In this document: piece by piece, positions 21,119-32,315 of the stretch | Layout of the letters: each line of letters begins with the position of its first letter | Numbering within the stretch: position 1 is the stretch's first letter | Source of the DNA: Rhodosporidiobolus odoratus | Lineage: Eukaryota; Basidiomycota; Microbotryomycetes; Sporidiobolales; Sporidiobolaceae | NCBI GenBank assembly: GCA_034387635.1 | Contig: JAOANU010000001.1 | Span: 620,001-684,000, forward strand | Length of the DNA stretch: 64,000 nucleotides | Reading direction: 5' to 3' | Program-made: the position numbers and the translations under genes | Notes under the pieces: generated by a model | The model's input: only the letters and a program-made list of their open reading frames with translations | Database searches by the model: none | What the model was told of the DNA's origin: nothing

Positions 21119-22949
21119 CTACAAAACCTTCTGGCCAGCAACATAAGGCGTAATGAGAAGCTGAGAGAATCTGCCAGGGCGCGGGATAGGGTCAGTACGC
21201 GCCAGTGCAAGCGGGCTGAAAGAAAAGAAGGTCGGCTTACTTTGAAAGCTTCTCCGTTCCACGAACCTCCTCACTAAGCAAGGGCAGCTTGACGATGTGG
21301 AAGTCCTGCGGTCAAACACAATGTCAGTAAAAGTCGATAGCAGTGGTGACCGAAGGACGGCTTACCTCTCCGTAAAGCTCGTAAGCCTCCTTGAGGTACT
21401 TCTGCTGTTGGTTCCATCGTACCCGGCAATGCGCGCAGCTGGAGTCTGTAAAGCAGGACAACATGAATCAGAGGTATCAGTTAGTGGGTCATATGAGGCG
21501 AACGCCTCGTGAGCGCGTACTCGAAGAAGAGAGACCTGGCGTACCGTTTTCGGGGTAAAGCAGTTGGTTAACGATGATGCAGTGGACGTCGATCTGGTAT
21601 GTCGTAAGCTCCTGGATGAGCCGTTCGGTTTCGTAAAGGGACAGGAACTCGGAGACTGCGTGATACAAGCTAGTCAGGACGGGCGCCGACAGCAGGCGGG
21701 CGCAAAATAGCTTACTCATGACAGGGATGAAGGTAGTGAGATCCTGCAGTGGTGATAGTGACCAGTCAGCTATGCTGAAGAACGACAGAGTAGGGGGAGA
21801 AGACGTACCGGGTTCTTGAACTGCGTGTTGACTTCAGTGACAACCGCTCGCATGCTTTCGAGCTTCTCGAACATCTCGCTGGGGTTGATACCGCCGCCCA
21901 TCATTGAGCCAATCTGTGGACAAGGCGATTAGCACCAGTATCACGAAGGCAGCGTTGCTAGGGCGTTGACGAGGGGAAATAGCAGAAATATCACGAACCT
22001 GGTTGAGCATTGGTCCAAAGCGTCCAGAAAGACCACTCAGCTTGGAGAGGGCCTTCTCGAGCACAGAAGGGAAGGAGAGGAAACGGAGGGTGTGGCCGGT
22101 GGGAGCGGTGTCGAAGACGATAACGGAAAACTCCATCGATTTGACTTGCCTAAGTGTTCAGTGACACGCGCATGAGCGTGAGGCGGACAAGGCGGTATAG
22201 AGATAACCGAGAGTAAGCAGCAGATTCAACGCACTTCATGACCTCCGCGAAACCCATCGCTTCGTCGATACCGGGAATGGCGAAAGCGAGATCTTGCATC
22301 ATGCTGTTCATGCCACTGTCGTCACCTACAACGAGCGGCCAAGTCAGTCAGTGCTTGGCTACCGAAGGAGAGCAAGGGCGGAGCGTACCAGACTCGACCA
22401 TGTCCTTCATCGACGAACTCGGGTCGATCTCCATGGCGCTGAGGTTGTTGAACCCGTTAACCCGCGTGGCCTCCTTGCCAAACTTTTGCGAGAAGGCATC
22501 CGAGAGGTTGTGGGCCGGGTCGGTAGAGCTGCGGCATTGGATGCGTCTGTCAGCGGGCCCCTTCTTCTCGTCAGAGGCCGGACACTCACATGAGCAGTAC
22601 TGATTCCCGCACTTTCGCCAGAGAAATGGCCAGCGAGCATGCCGAGGACGTTTTCCCAACACCCCCTAGTAATGACGACAGGCTTTAGCAGGTATCACGA
22701 GGCAAGTAAGAGAAGATCAGGTTCAAGAGAGAAGGGAAACAAAAGCGACGCACCCTTTCCTCCGACGAAGATCCACTTCAATGTGTCTGCGCAGTTGATG
22801 TTGTGATTAACAATATTTATCTGTTCAGGAAGTCGAAGCCAGGCTGATCGGGAAGCTTGTTGCAGCGGCAACTCACCTTGATCGAGGATGTTCTGGAGAT
22901 GCGGCTCAAGGTCGCCTCCTTCGGCGCAAACAAAGGTAGTCGACGCCAT
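21119..22949 (-). CDS. GET3: tail-anchored protein targeting ATPase Get3
   Basis: Twelve exons (22949-22877, 22786-22754, 22665-22590, 22528-22389, 22325-22235, 22149-21999, 21913-21809, 21743-21716, 21655-21545, 21445-21366, 21305-21241, 21170-21119) give 334 residues, as in other Get3/ASNA1 proteins. The deviant P-loop GGKGGVGKT is split over exons 2 and 3. Switch I ([12 protein letters not shown]) and the [10 protein letters not shown] block are intact. The zinc-binding CxxC of the dimer ([10 protein letters not shown]) and the Met/Gly-rich substrate groove ([18 protein letters not shown]) are present. The enzyme shields the C-terminal membrane anchor of clients in the cytosol and delivers them to Get1/Get2 at the ER. 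Twelve exons in 1.8 kb shows how intron-dense the genome is. Confidence 0.97.
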
Positions 22950-23829
22950 ACGGTAGTTGAGCGCGTCTGTCGCAGTCGTACGGTCCGAAAGGAGACGATG
23001 CAGGAGGAGAAGAAGAAAAGGGATGAGGAAAAGGTCAACATCGGGACGAGTATCCGTCTTCCATGCTGCTTTGCGGATCCACGTCGGCCTCCTAAAGTTC
23101 CTGCCAACTATGCAGCGCCCTGCTGTCTGTAATCCGATGGTGGCCAGCCTTCTCTACCAGAGCCGACAGATGGTCAGAGGGTCGTCGGCAGCTCGTTTGC
23201 ATGGGCCCCGGTCCGTGCAACGTTGCCCTCTCGTCCGCAGACTCCCCTCGTCGTCCCCTCTGCCGCCCTCCTTACTTATTCGCTGTTGTTTGACGTTGTA
23301 TCGAGGCGAACTGATGAAGTCGTGGACCTCGACTCACGCTGTTCTGACCGGTGTGAGGTGCTGTCGATAGTGGCTGTGAAATGCGCGGTCGATTTGCGTG
23401 GTGCCAAGCAAGAACAGTGATAGCTTAGAGAGAGCAGTACAACTTCCCCTCTGCTCCTCCTCCTCCTCCTTCGTGGGGAGGATGGAGGTGCCTGTTCAGA
23501 TTGTTCTCGCATTTGCTAGACCGCGTCAGCATCCTCTACTACTCTCTGGATGTTTTGTGCGTCAGCGATCTTCTCCGGGCCTGTCGTCTCGCTCCTAGGG
23601 AGAAAAAGTGACAGCGAGCCTGCAAAATAATGCAATGCACATGATAGATAGACGACCACGAAAGAGCTCGACACCTCCGGACCCTTAGAGAAGCTGGGGT
23701 GGGCTGACAAAGAGAGAAACTAAGCAGTACGACAACCACAAACGAGAGAAAGACGAAGGAGAGACGCGAGGAAAGAAAAAAGGAAAACTAAGCTAAACAC
23801 CTCAGGATCCGGACGGAGCGTCCCCGTCC
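22950..23829. other. intergenic region
   Basis: This 880-bp stretch contains the GET3 promoter on one side and the 3' UTR of the Ser/Pro-rich gene on the other. CTCCTC repeats sit near 23450-23470. I see no supportable gene. Confidence 0.45.
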
Positions 23830-25815
23830 TCACACTCTCCCCAGAGCCTGGACATCGACCTGTCCATCCTGATCGCCGATAACGAGCCCGTCGAGCGCAT
23901 CAGGAAGAGCTTTCCTTCGCGAGGCTCCTTCCTGATCCTCCTCCTCCTCCTCCTGCGCACTCGAGGCCCCGGTATCGTCCATGTCGGCCGACGAAGCAGG
24001 GGTCTCGTCCCCCGAGTGGAATAGCGAATCACAGGATTGGGAGGAAGGGGAGGATTGCCATGAGGTGGTCAAGGAAACGGAGGACGAGGAAGGATCGGCG
24101 TGTACCGGTGGAGATGACTGGGCGTGAGACATTGTGATGGGGGAAAGCGGCGAGATAGGAGGAGAACGGAGGTGGCTGGAGGGAGCTAAGCCGGCGAGAT
24201 GCAGGTTGGAAGCAGGAGGCGAGCGGGGCAGTCCACCCGCAGCGGGGTCACGGATCGTCATGCTCGAAGCGGCGGAGCCAGCTGCGGGGGTAGTCGTTCC
24301 GCTCGCCGGACGTAGAGAGTCGGAAGACGCGGAGGGGCGAGGGCGGAACATGATGGAAGAGCGCTTGGAAGACGCTTCCGGCCGCTCGAGGATGCGGCTG
24401 AGGTTGGGGGACGACGCGGACGCAGTCATCTCACTCAGGTCGGCTAAGGAGGGCGTTGGTTGCGGCGGCGTCTCGATGACGGCTTCCGACATGCTGCGCT
24501 CCACGGTCGGACGGGACGAATACCGGCCCAACACCTCGAAGCCTCGCTGACCCTCTGCTGCTGCCGCTCCTTCGACAAGCTCCCACGTTGAGCTCGTCCC
24601 AGAGCTCGCAATACTCGATGGGCGAGACCCGCTTCGCTTGCCAAGCTTTAGCTTGCCCCAGATGGTGGACGAAGAACCGGTCGGCGAGGTCGGACTGGAA
24701 ATACTAAACCTACCTTTCGACGACCGAGGCGAGAAGCGTGCTCGCTCGTTATCTGCAAGGTAGTCGTCTCCAGAAGAGGTGGTCGAGCCGCGCATCTTGA
24801 CGTCGACGGGAGGAAGAGGTTTTTCGCGCGATATCCCGGCGGGGAACGCGTTGATTGGGGAGGGCGGTCGAGGGGACGAGGTGCTGGAGAAGGCATAGCT
24901 GACTGGAGAGATGGCCATGGCGGACGAGGCGGACGAGCGCCAACTGGATTGGCGCAGGGGAGCGGGACGAGAAGGAGCGAGTTCTTCGATTTGTCCTGAG
25001 CAAGAGGGGGAGAGTGTGTACGAAGGGCGGAGGAGGAAGTCTTCGTCCGTCTTGACCGAGATTTTGGGCGGCACTGCTTTGCGTAGTTTGCGCGGCGCCC
25101 TGTTTTCTTTGATGGTCTCGTTGCGGGACAAAGCAGTCGAAGGACGAGGAGTCGCTGTCTCCTGCGCAGCGGCGCGCGTGAAGAACGGCTGTACGTCACT
25201 AAGTGAGGGAGTGGGCGGCGGGGGGGCGGCCTGGACATCGCCGATGCTCTTGGCTGGTTGAGAAGGTCGTGGTCGCAAAGTCGCTTTTCGGATCAAGGCG
25301 AAAGGGTTGGGGCGGGGAGAAGACGGGCTGGTCGGCGAGGGAGAGCTGATAACGATCTGAGCCGGAGGCGGGAGGGCGGCGAGGGAATGGCGATGTTGCG
25401 GTTCGCTGGGACGACGAAGCGGCTCGGGCACACTTTCGGAAACGGGGGAGTTGGGGAAGGAGCCGGAGCCTGCTGGCGAGACGGGGCTAGGGTGCGCTGA
25501 GCGGTACTCGGCAAGGAGGCGTTGACTCTTCGATAGGTCGAACAGCCCGAAGTTCTATGCAAGGCAAAGTGGGAGTCAGTGAATTCCACCTCTGCCTGTA
25601 GACAGCGAGCACCGCACCTCGAGCTGCGCCAAAGTTGGTATAGGGTCCTCCGGGTCACCTAGCATCTCCTTGAAGACGGTTGGCGTCGCTGCCCCTGCAC
25701 TGGCCGTCTCATCTCCATTTCTCTTGACTTGCTGGATTCCATCCGCTGTCCCCGCTGACCCCACCGCTATCCTCAGTGTCGGTCGACTGTTCGTCTCGCT
25801 GGTCGTAGTATCCAT
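23830..25815 (-). CDS. Ser/Pro-rich, largely disordered protein of unknown function
   Basis: I do not recognise it. Exons 25815-25618 and 25554-23830 (63-nt intron) give 640 residues. The only part that looks folded is around the exon junction: VFKEMLGDPEDPIPTLAQLE joined to NFGLFDLSKSQRLLAEYRS, a likely helix pair conserved enough to define the splice. The remainder is Ser/Pro/Thr/Arg-rich with SP and TP dipeptides (possible kinase sites), and it ends in an acidic EEEEEDQEG patch before a hydrophobic VIGDQDGQVDVQALG tail. There is no signal peptide or membrane segment. Such layouts are common in fungal signalling or cytoskeletal regulators, but no role can be assigned. Confidence 0.62.
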
Positions 25816-26671
25816 AGCGCACACGAGGTGGACTGCGGCGACGAAAGGTGGGGGGGAAAGTTGATTGAAATCGGTCTCGTGAGGGATGCCGGCTGGAGCG
25901 AGATGAGAGAGGGGTCCGAGCAAAGGTAGTAGAGCGCAGAGCGCCGTGTGAAGCGGTAGCGCAGGCAAGAAGAGAGGCGCTGTCGATGGATGGAAGGGAA
26001 CGAAGGAAGGGGAACGTCCCTAGACGCTGAACCTATGGTAATGAAAGCTCCAAAAGGTGGAGGAACAGGAGGTCTAGAGGAGCCACAACGTCTCTGGGTA
26101 CGGTGATTTATCCAAAGCGTCGAAGGTGTCAAGCACGAGCAGCACAAGAGCAAGCGCCGAGCAAGCAGGGAAAGCGAAATTTGGGGCGGTCGCTTCCGGT
26201 TGCAATCGCAACTAATTCGTCCGGAACTTTCCACACTCGGCCCGCGTCGCAACGCGTGGGCGTTCTTTTCGGGGTCTCCCCGTCCTCCGACGCTCCCCCC
26301 AAACTCCCCTCCCTTCGGCTGCCAGCAGGATGTCACCGTTTCTATCGAGCAAAGCGCACCCGCAAGAGACCGTGACTCGGCACAGACCAGTGACGAGCGA
26401 GCGGCGGAAACGAGGGCTGCACGAAGAGGTCGAAGGAAAGTCGCAACCAAAACATTGCAGCAGAGAAAGTCCATTGAGCTTGAAATACGAAGAAGTAAGG
26501 GAACGATAAGTGCTGTACAAGCCAGCGCTGACTGAGTGCGGCACCAGACCGGGGTGGGAACAGCGCGGCACAAAACGAGAGAAGAAAAAGAAATGGCACC
26601 GCCGCTCCACCTCGCAAAACCGTGACTTCTCCGCAACCAGACACTCGCAGGCGTATCGCCCGGAAGGAGGC
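25816..26671. other. intergenic region
   Basis: This 856-bp stretch contains the promoter of the Ser/Pro-rich gene and the 3' side of the glucanase gene. Long frames here are shadows without coding character. Confidence 0.45.
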
Positions 26672-29382
26672 TTACCCTCGCATAGGCATAGCACGCTTGA
26701 CGCGCACGGTGGCAGTTGGCGCATCGGTCGAGATGGTCGTGGAGGTTGCGGTAAGCTTGTCGCCAGCAGCGGAGGAGCGGGCGCCAACTTCGGCAGACCA
26801 GGTGGCAACGGGGAAAGAGCCGTTGGCGTACGGTGCAACATCAGCCGGCGTGTCGCCGCAGGAAGAGGTGAGCTCGGCTGTAAGAGCTTGCAGGAAGGCT
26901 TGAGCGCCATCGCCGGTCGTAGTCGAGTTGATAGAGTAGTCGGAGGGCTTGGGAATCGTAGCGGAATTGTTGGAGAGGAGGGTGGACCAGGAGTACCTAA
27001 AGAGGATGCACGAGCATGAGCCAAGCGCGCTTTCCGGCCTGAGAAAGGAGAGGATGTAACGCACTGCGAGTAGTCAAGTCCGTTCGCGAGGTCTTGCTGG
27101 GAAGTGATGAGCTTGTACGACCAGTACATGCCTGGAGGAACACCATACGTCAGCATCCAGCAAGCTTGACAAGTGTGAGAGATAGAACACGAGAAAGGCA
27201 AAGGCAAACGTACCACCAGCACTCCAAGCCCAGGTAACAAGCTGCTGCTTGTAGAACTCCTCCTCAAAGGCTTGGTCCTTGACACCAGTGTACTGCTCCA
27301 ATACAGGACAAGGGTCAGCAAAGCAGAGCACGACAGCCAGTAACAGTAAGGAGGAAGAAGGCTTCGACGTACGACACCCCACTCGTCAATGCAGATGGGG
27401 ATGGGGTACTGAACGTAGCGCTGAGCAGCCGAGCAAACCTGCGACAGGATGTCGGAGCTCGAGTTTTGCGGAGGGAAGTTACCGGGCTAAGGGTTGTGGG
27501 TGGGTCAGCGGACCGCGTCCCGAAGTACACGACTTTCAGGAGCTTACGTAAGGGTGGTCGACCATGACCATGGAAGGTGGATCGGTGGCATGAGCGGCGG
27601 CGAAGTCGTAGTAGTACTGCAAAAGGCGATTCCGCAGCCAAACGAAGGAGAGCACCGCAGAGACTAGTCAGGTCCTGCAAGTATCGAGGTTCAGGTGAGG
27701 GAACGCACGGTCATGTTGGTGTAGCCGTTGTGGAGGAAGGTAGCGACCGGCCAGGAGGAGGACTGGATAGTTTCGTAAGAGCCTACACAGTCGAACACGA
27801 GGTCAGACGCTTCTGGTACCGCAGCGATGAACACAAGAGATGAAACGTACGCTCGTAGTACTTCATGAGCTGCTGATTCTGGTCTTCGGTGTAAGGGCCT
27901 GCAGCGTCAGGAGAGGGTTAGCGAACAAGTCAGGATAGGCCGTTCTGCAATCACTCCATGTTGACAGAAGGAACGTACGCGGCTCGTTGATGACCTCGAT
28001 ACCGGTGACGACAGAGCGGTAAGGCGTTTCAGCCAACCATTCGGTGACGGCCTTGACCATCTCGTCCGAACGCTGCTGGTTCGGGGTCAAAGAATCGGCG
28101 GAGGCGCCGAACCAGGACCTGAGGCAGACCAAATATTTAGCACTCTGAATTTGAAGACGACGCAAAAGAGTGGATATGGGGGGCAAGGTGAAGCCCGTGA
28201 TAGCGGCTCAGTCGGAGACGTACGGGTTTTCCGTAAGCTGTCCACTCGACTGCTCGCCGTTCTGCGAGCCAGGCAGACCATGCATGTCGATGATGGCGTA
28301 CATGCCACGCTCGTGAGCGTAGCCGAGAATACGCTCGATCTGGCCTTGGTACAGAGCCGTGTCGTTGACGTAAGGCTCGCCTTCAATCGTAGGGATAAAG
28401 GCCCAGAAACCGACGGGGATGCGGAGGTGGTTGATACCCTGTGGTGAGTAAAGAGAGTCGGATGAGTATGCTGCTCATCGTCAAGGCGCGAGCAGCGAAG
28501 GAAGGGAAGGGTTAAGGAAACAAGGGAGACGCGGGAGTGAAAGGATCGACGCACGTTTTCCCAGAGCAGTTGGATATCATCCTCCGTGACAAAGTTGTTG
28601 AAGTGGTCGTTCAACGCCTCCTTGGCCTTGTCTTGCCCAAGTACATTGCAGAACGCCCATTCATCGAGAGCGGTTTCACCAGCGTTGGGAGTCACGGCGT
28701 TGACGGTCTCATTGAACCTTTTAAGAAGCGGGATCAGCATTGGCGCGAGCGAGGAAGCAGGGAAGGAAAAAAGCCAACCAGTCGGGAAGCATCCACTTCT
28801 CAAGGCTGCAGGACAAAAAAGCGCGATTGAAGAAGGTCAAGTTTCGTTCAGCAAGTGAGCAGACAGGAAAGGACGTACATGAGCCAGGACCCGAGGCACA
28901 TGCCAATACTCTTGTTCTGCCCCCAGTTCCACGCCGGCAAGTCTGTCACGGTGAACGTCTTCCCCTTGGGCTCCGAGGAGTCGCCACCCTCGGTTTCCTT
29001 CGAACTCGACCCACTCCCCGACTGGGCATTGTTATTCTTATTGTCGCTGTTGTTGTTGGCCGCACGAGAGCCTAGCACTCCACCGAGTACGGCGCCGAGG
29101 ATCACAATGATGAGGACTGCGGCGCCAATGATCCAGAGCCAAGGGGAGCGTTTCTTCTTGCCAGCGACGGTGGGAGAAAAGGAGGATCGCTGGGCGGCCA
29201 TGTTCTTCTCGCCGTTACCGGCTAGGTGTGCGGTTGAAGATGCGGGTGGATAGCTGTCAGAAAGAGGGGGGTCAGCTTGGCGAAGGACCCCTATTCCAGG
29301 CATACGCGGTGGCTGGAATGGCCCGGGCGATGGCAGGCTAGACGTACTCGTAGCCATCCCTGGCGCCGTACGGAGCCGACAT
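26672..29382 (-). CDS. membrane-anchored exo-beta-1,3-glucanase (GH5)
   Basis: Thirteen exons (29382-29348, 29253-28879, 28805-28779, 28717-28555, 28438-28224, 28118-27979, 27898-27851, 27782-27709, 27616-27548, 27486-27373, 27292-27214, 27131-27065, 26996-26672) give 576 residues. A short cytosolic N-terminus with KKKRSPW precedes one membrane segment (WLWIIGAAVLIIVILGAVLG), then an Asn/Ser-rich stalk, so it is type II like Aspergillus ExgD. The GH5 domain runs from NKSIGMCLGSWLILEKW through HLRIPVGFWAF, IIDMHGLPGSQNG and GIEVINEP (acid/base Glu) to ICIDEWG (nucleophile Glu). It should trim beta-1,3-glucan at the cell surface. The C-terminal 90 residues are Ser/Thr-rich and end in a basic tail. 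Confidence 0.92.
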
Positions 29383-30024
29383 GATTGGTTTCGAGCAAGG
29401 AGAGTCGTGCACGACTGGATGCAGGAGGCGAAGGAAGGAACAGCGAGGGGAGCGCCGAGTGCGCGGGGTGGTATCACGGGTTGTAGTACTAGATTTTCGC
29501 AGAACGAGCGATTGAGCAGAGTGAGTGGGATGGACGAGATCGAGGGGAAAACAAGGAGAATTTCCGCGCGTCGTCGTCGCGGGTTGGGTGAAGGGAGTCG
29601 TGAAAGTGGCGCCCGCGCGGACGCGACGAGCAGTGTACACTCTGACATGAAGGTGACCTGGGCCACTACGGCTGCCAGGTCGTCGTCTGGAACGAAGGAG
29701 CACAGCCAGCATCCAAAGTGCCTTTCTCTTTTCTGTCCCTTCTCTCCGGCTGTTGTCGACTGCAGCTTCGCTCTCTGTGGGATCTCACGCACCAGGTGGC
29801 AGCTCAGCGACGACCTCGCAATGGAGGAGACCCCAAGAAAAACCCGACGCCTGTCCTTCGCAGGGACTGAAAAAACTACGAGAAATGGAATATTAACCTG
29901 TCAAGAGGCAGGCGTCGTGACACCAAGTGGGGCAGATGCAAGGAAGGAGAGATGCAAGAAAGGGAGTTGAAGTGTACCAGCGGAAGAATAGCGAATAGGG
30001 TGTGGGTGGAATGGCAAGAGCCGC
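29383..30024. other. intergenic region, promoter of the glucanase gene
   Basis: This 642-bp stretch separates two leftward genes. I see no gene or notable repeat. Confidence 0.45.
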
Positions 30025-31182
30025 TTAAAAGTGCTCCTCCTTGATCTGCTTGACCGGGGTGGCCTGGCCAGTGAGGTACTCCTTGCCAGCGTAGAGAGCG
30101 GCGAACATGATGAAGAAGGTCGTAACCCAGCCGATACCCCAGTAGGCCTGTCAAGGTGGAGAGAAAAAGGCGCAGCGAAAAGGGAAAAAAACTCGTGAGC
30201 GGAATGCACGCCCTGTAGCTCACGAGAAGCACGCACCTTGTAGATGCTGTTCATCTCAGGGATGCCGTACTGCTTGACGACGGCAGAAAAGGAGCCGAGA
30301 CCAACGATGGTTTGGAGCTGCGCAAGTACAAGAGGATAGGTAAGACTCGATTGCGATGCAAGCCCCAGAGTACGGCGCGAGGAGGCCGGATCGAGTTGCA
30401 TGTGGCACGTTCCGGTGGCACTGCAGGGTGTGTTTGAAAAGAGACGTAGGCGGGAGACTCACGAAGCCGAGGAAGATGAAAACGAAGTTGGCGGCAGCAC
30501 CGAAGAAGATCGAGCGGGCGGCGACAGCCGATCCGATGAGGAAGAGGGTGGTGAAGAGGGTGTTCCAGGACCTGTAAGCGAGGCGGGAAACGCAGGGCAC
30601 GGCGTAGGAAGAGAGAGAAGAGGCGCAAGGAGAGGAGAGAAAACGAAGAAGAAGAAGGAAAGGCAGGCCCAGTCAGCAACTCAACGGGAATGCAGGTAGG
30701 TTGGACGCGACGTCGAACGCGGCTCGACCTTGTGTTCCGTCGGCGAGCAGGGTAGAGAAACGAAACACACTGGCCGAAGACATTCTGGATCAAGACGCCG
30801 TGGAATTCGGACGAGGGGAAGATGGTGCCGTGGGAAATGATGCGAGCGGAGAGACCGAGCGAGACGACGCTGAATGCCCAGCAGACGGCGAGCCAGGCGA
30901 GGTACATGCGAGACTGGAGAGGAGTGCGAGGTCAGTCTTCATCCGATGACCTCCGAGCCCGAGATGCGTTCTTCGGAATCCCTCGCCTGGCGTTCCCATC
31001 GCGTACTCGGCTGGCATGATCCTCCTGCGCGGCCATTGCGCCTAGATCTCGAGTCCTCCGGGTCTGCTTGACCTCTCCATCGGGCTGACAAGCCATCCTC
31101 ACAAGAAGTTCGAAGACCGATGTCGGGCTCGGACAGATCGACGTGAGAATGCGGACAGGCGACTTACGACGGGGGCAGCCAT
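30025..31182 (-). CDS. small four-pass membrane protein, unknown function (MARVEL-like topology)
   Basis: Exons 31182-31168, 30913-30771, 30571-30463, 30317-30237 and 30147-30025 give 156 residues starting MAAPV. Four hydrophobic segments are spaced as in small tetraspan proteins: YLAWLAVCWAFSVVSLGL, the exon 3 stretch (LFTTLFLIGSAVAA), the FVFIFLGFLQTIVGLG region, and WVTTFFIMFAALYAG near the end. The C-terminus is short and charged (KQIKEEHF). The spacing fits a MARVEL-type membrane protein, but no diagnostic motif was found. The first two introns (254 and 199 nt) are long for this genome. The next gene, BAT, is divergent. Confidence 0.7.
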
Positions 31183-32315
31183 TGTAGTACTAGTGAGAGA
31201 GCAGGGATGAGAGCGTGCACAAGTCAAGCTGAAAGCGGAAGGTGGGAGGAGGAGGGAAAGGAAGAACTTCCTCCAGCCTCCGCTTTTTTACCAAGCCCGA
31301 GTTTCGATTGTGGCCATGCTCTGCCGCGCCAAACAATTGGGCCAAATTCCGCTCTCTCATGATCAACTGTTCTTGCCGGGCCCGAGGGCAGGCGAAGCCT
31401 CACGCACGGCCCGGTCGTTACATGCTATGCTTGACTTATGAGTTGCACCCACCAGAATGTCCTCTTCGTGCTCGCCCGCTCATGTTCGACGTCATGAGCC
31501 GCTAGTGGGCGGTCCCTCCACATCGCAGAGCTCCTATATCAGTTCCCTTCGAAGCGACGTGAGGTATTCCCAGCGGCAGCCTTCCTCAGGTCAGGTAAGT
31601 CTTGCCCTCGGCATTTCTCCTCGGCTTGCGTTTTTGCCTGTCGGCCTCCTGCCGTTCTCAGGTTGCGCCGCAGTGTCGGGACAGCTGCCAGGCAGGGGCG
31701 CTCGTTGGGCAATCATGGCCACAGCGAATTCAGTTGACGCTGTAGCGATTCCGGCCTGTGAAGGAGAGGATACGTCGAGGCGTGAAGAGCTGCGCTAGCC
31801 GGCCTTCGTACAGCAACAACCAGTCTCCGAGCAAGGATAAGAGTGTTTGAACGCGAGGGCGAGGCGGACAGGGCACATACGAGAGGAATAGGAACAGCGA
31901 ACAGCGGTCTGCGCGCCTTCCCGATGGCTGAGGCTGGATCCGAATGTTGGAAGCAAGTACGGCTTAAGCACGCGGCCGCATGCAGCAGTATATGTCGAGA
32001 GGTGCTAACGCCTGCCTTCAATATCCGTGTTGCCGTGTGATCTGCTCATCCCTGTACATAACTCCCCTCGCCTCATCCCTTGCTGGAGTGGTCACTTGAG
32101 TGGATGGCCTGGCGGGGGGTCGGTCGAAAGCTAATCGAGTACGGCGGAGGAGGTGAGACGAGTCAGGAGGTTACAAGTAGGAGTCAGCTAGCCTGCAGCA
32201 GCTTCAGTCAGCTCTGTAGCAGAGCGGATGGGTGGGGAGAGAGTCAACGACACCTCCGCACCAACTGATGAAACTATTGCAAGACCTTCTTTCCCTGTTC
32301 AACACCTTTAGAGCT
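31183..32315. other. 1.1-kb divergent promoter region
   Basis: This region lies between the tetraspan gene and the branched-chain aminotransferase. It holds two TGACTC boxes near 32160-32186; no coding feature is supported. Confidence 0.5.
32160..32186 (-). promoter_or_regulatory. two TGACTC boxes, possible Gcn4/bZIP sites for the BAT gene
   Basis: TGACTC occurs on the minus strand at 32160-32165 and 32181-32186, about 130-155 bp before the aminotransferase start. Gcn4-type bZIP factors bind TGACTCA upstream of amino-acid biosynthesis genes. Here only the six-base core is kept and the sites are untested. Confidence 0.3.

Noticed and set aside
24134..24550. 138-residue plus-strand frame inside the Ser/Pro-rich gene
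   Set aside because: It mirrors the codon pattern of the opposite-strand gene and has no motif.
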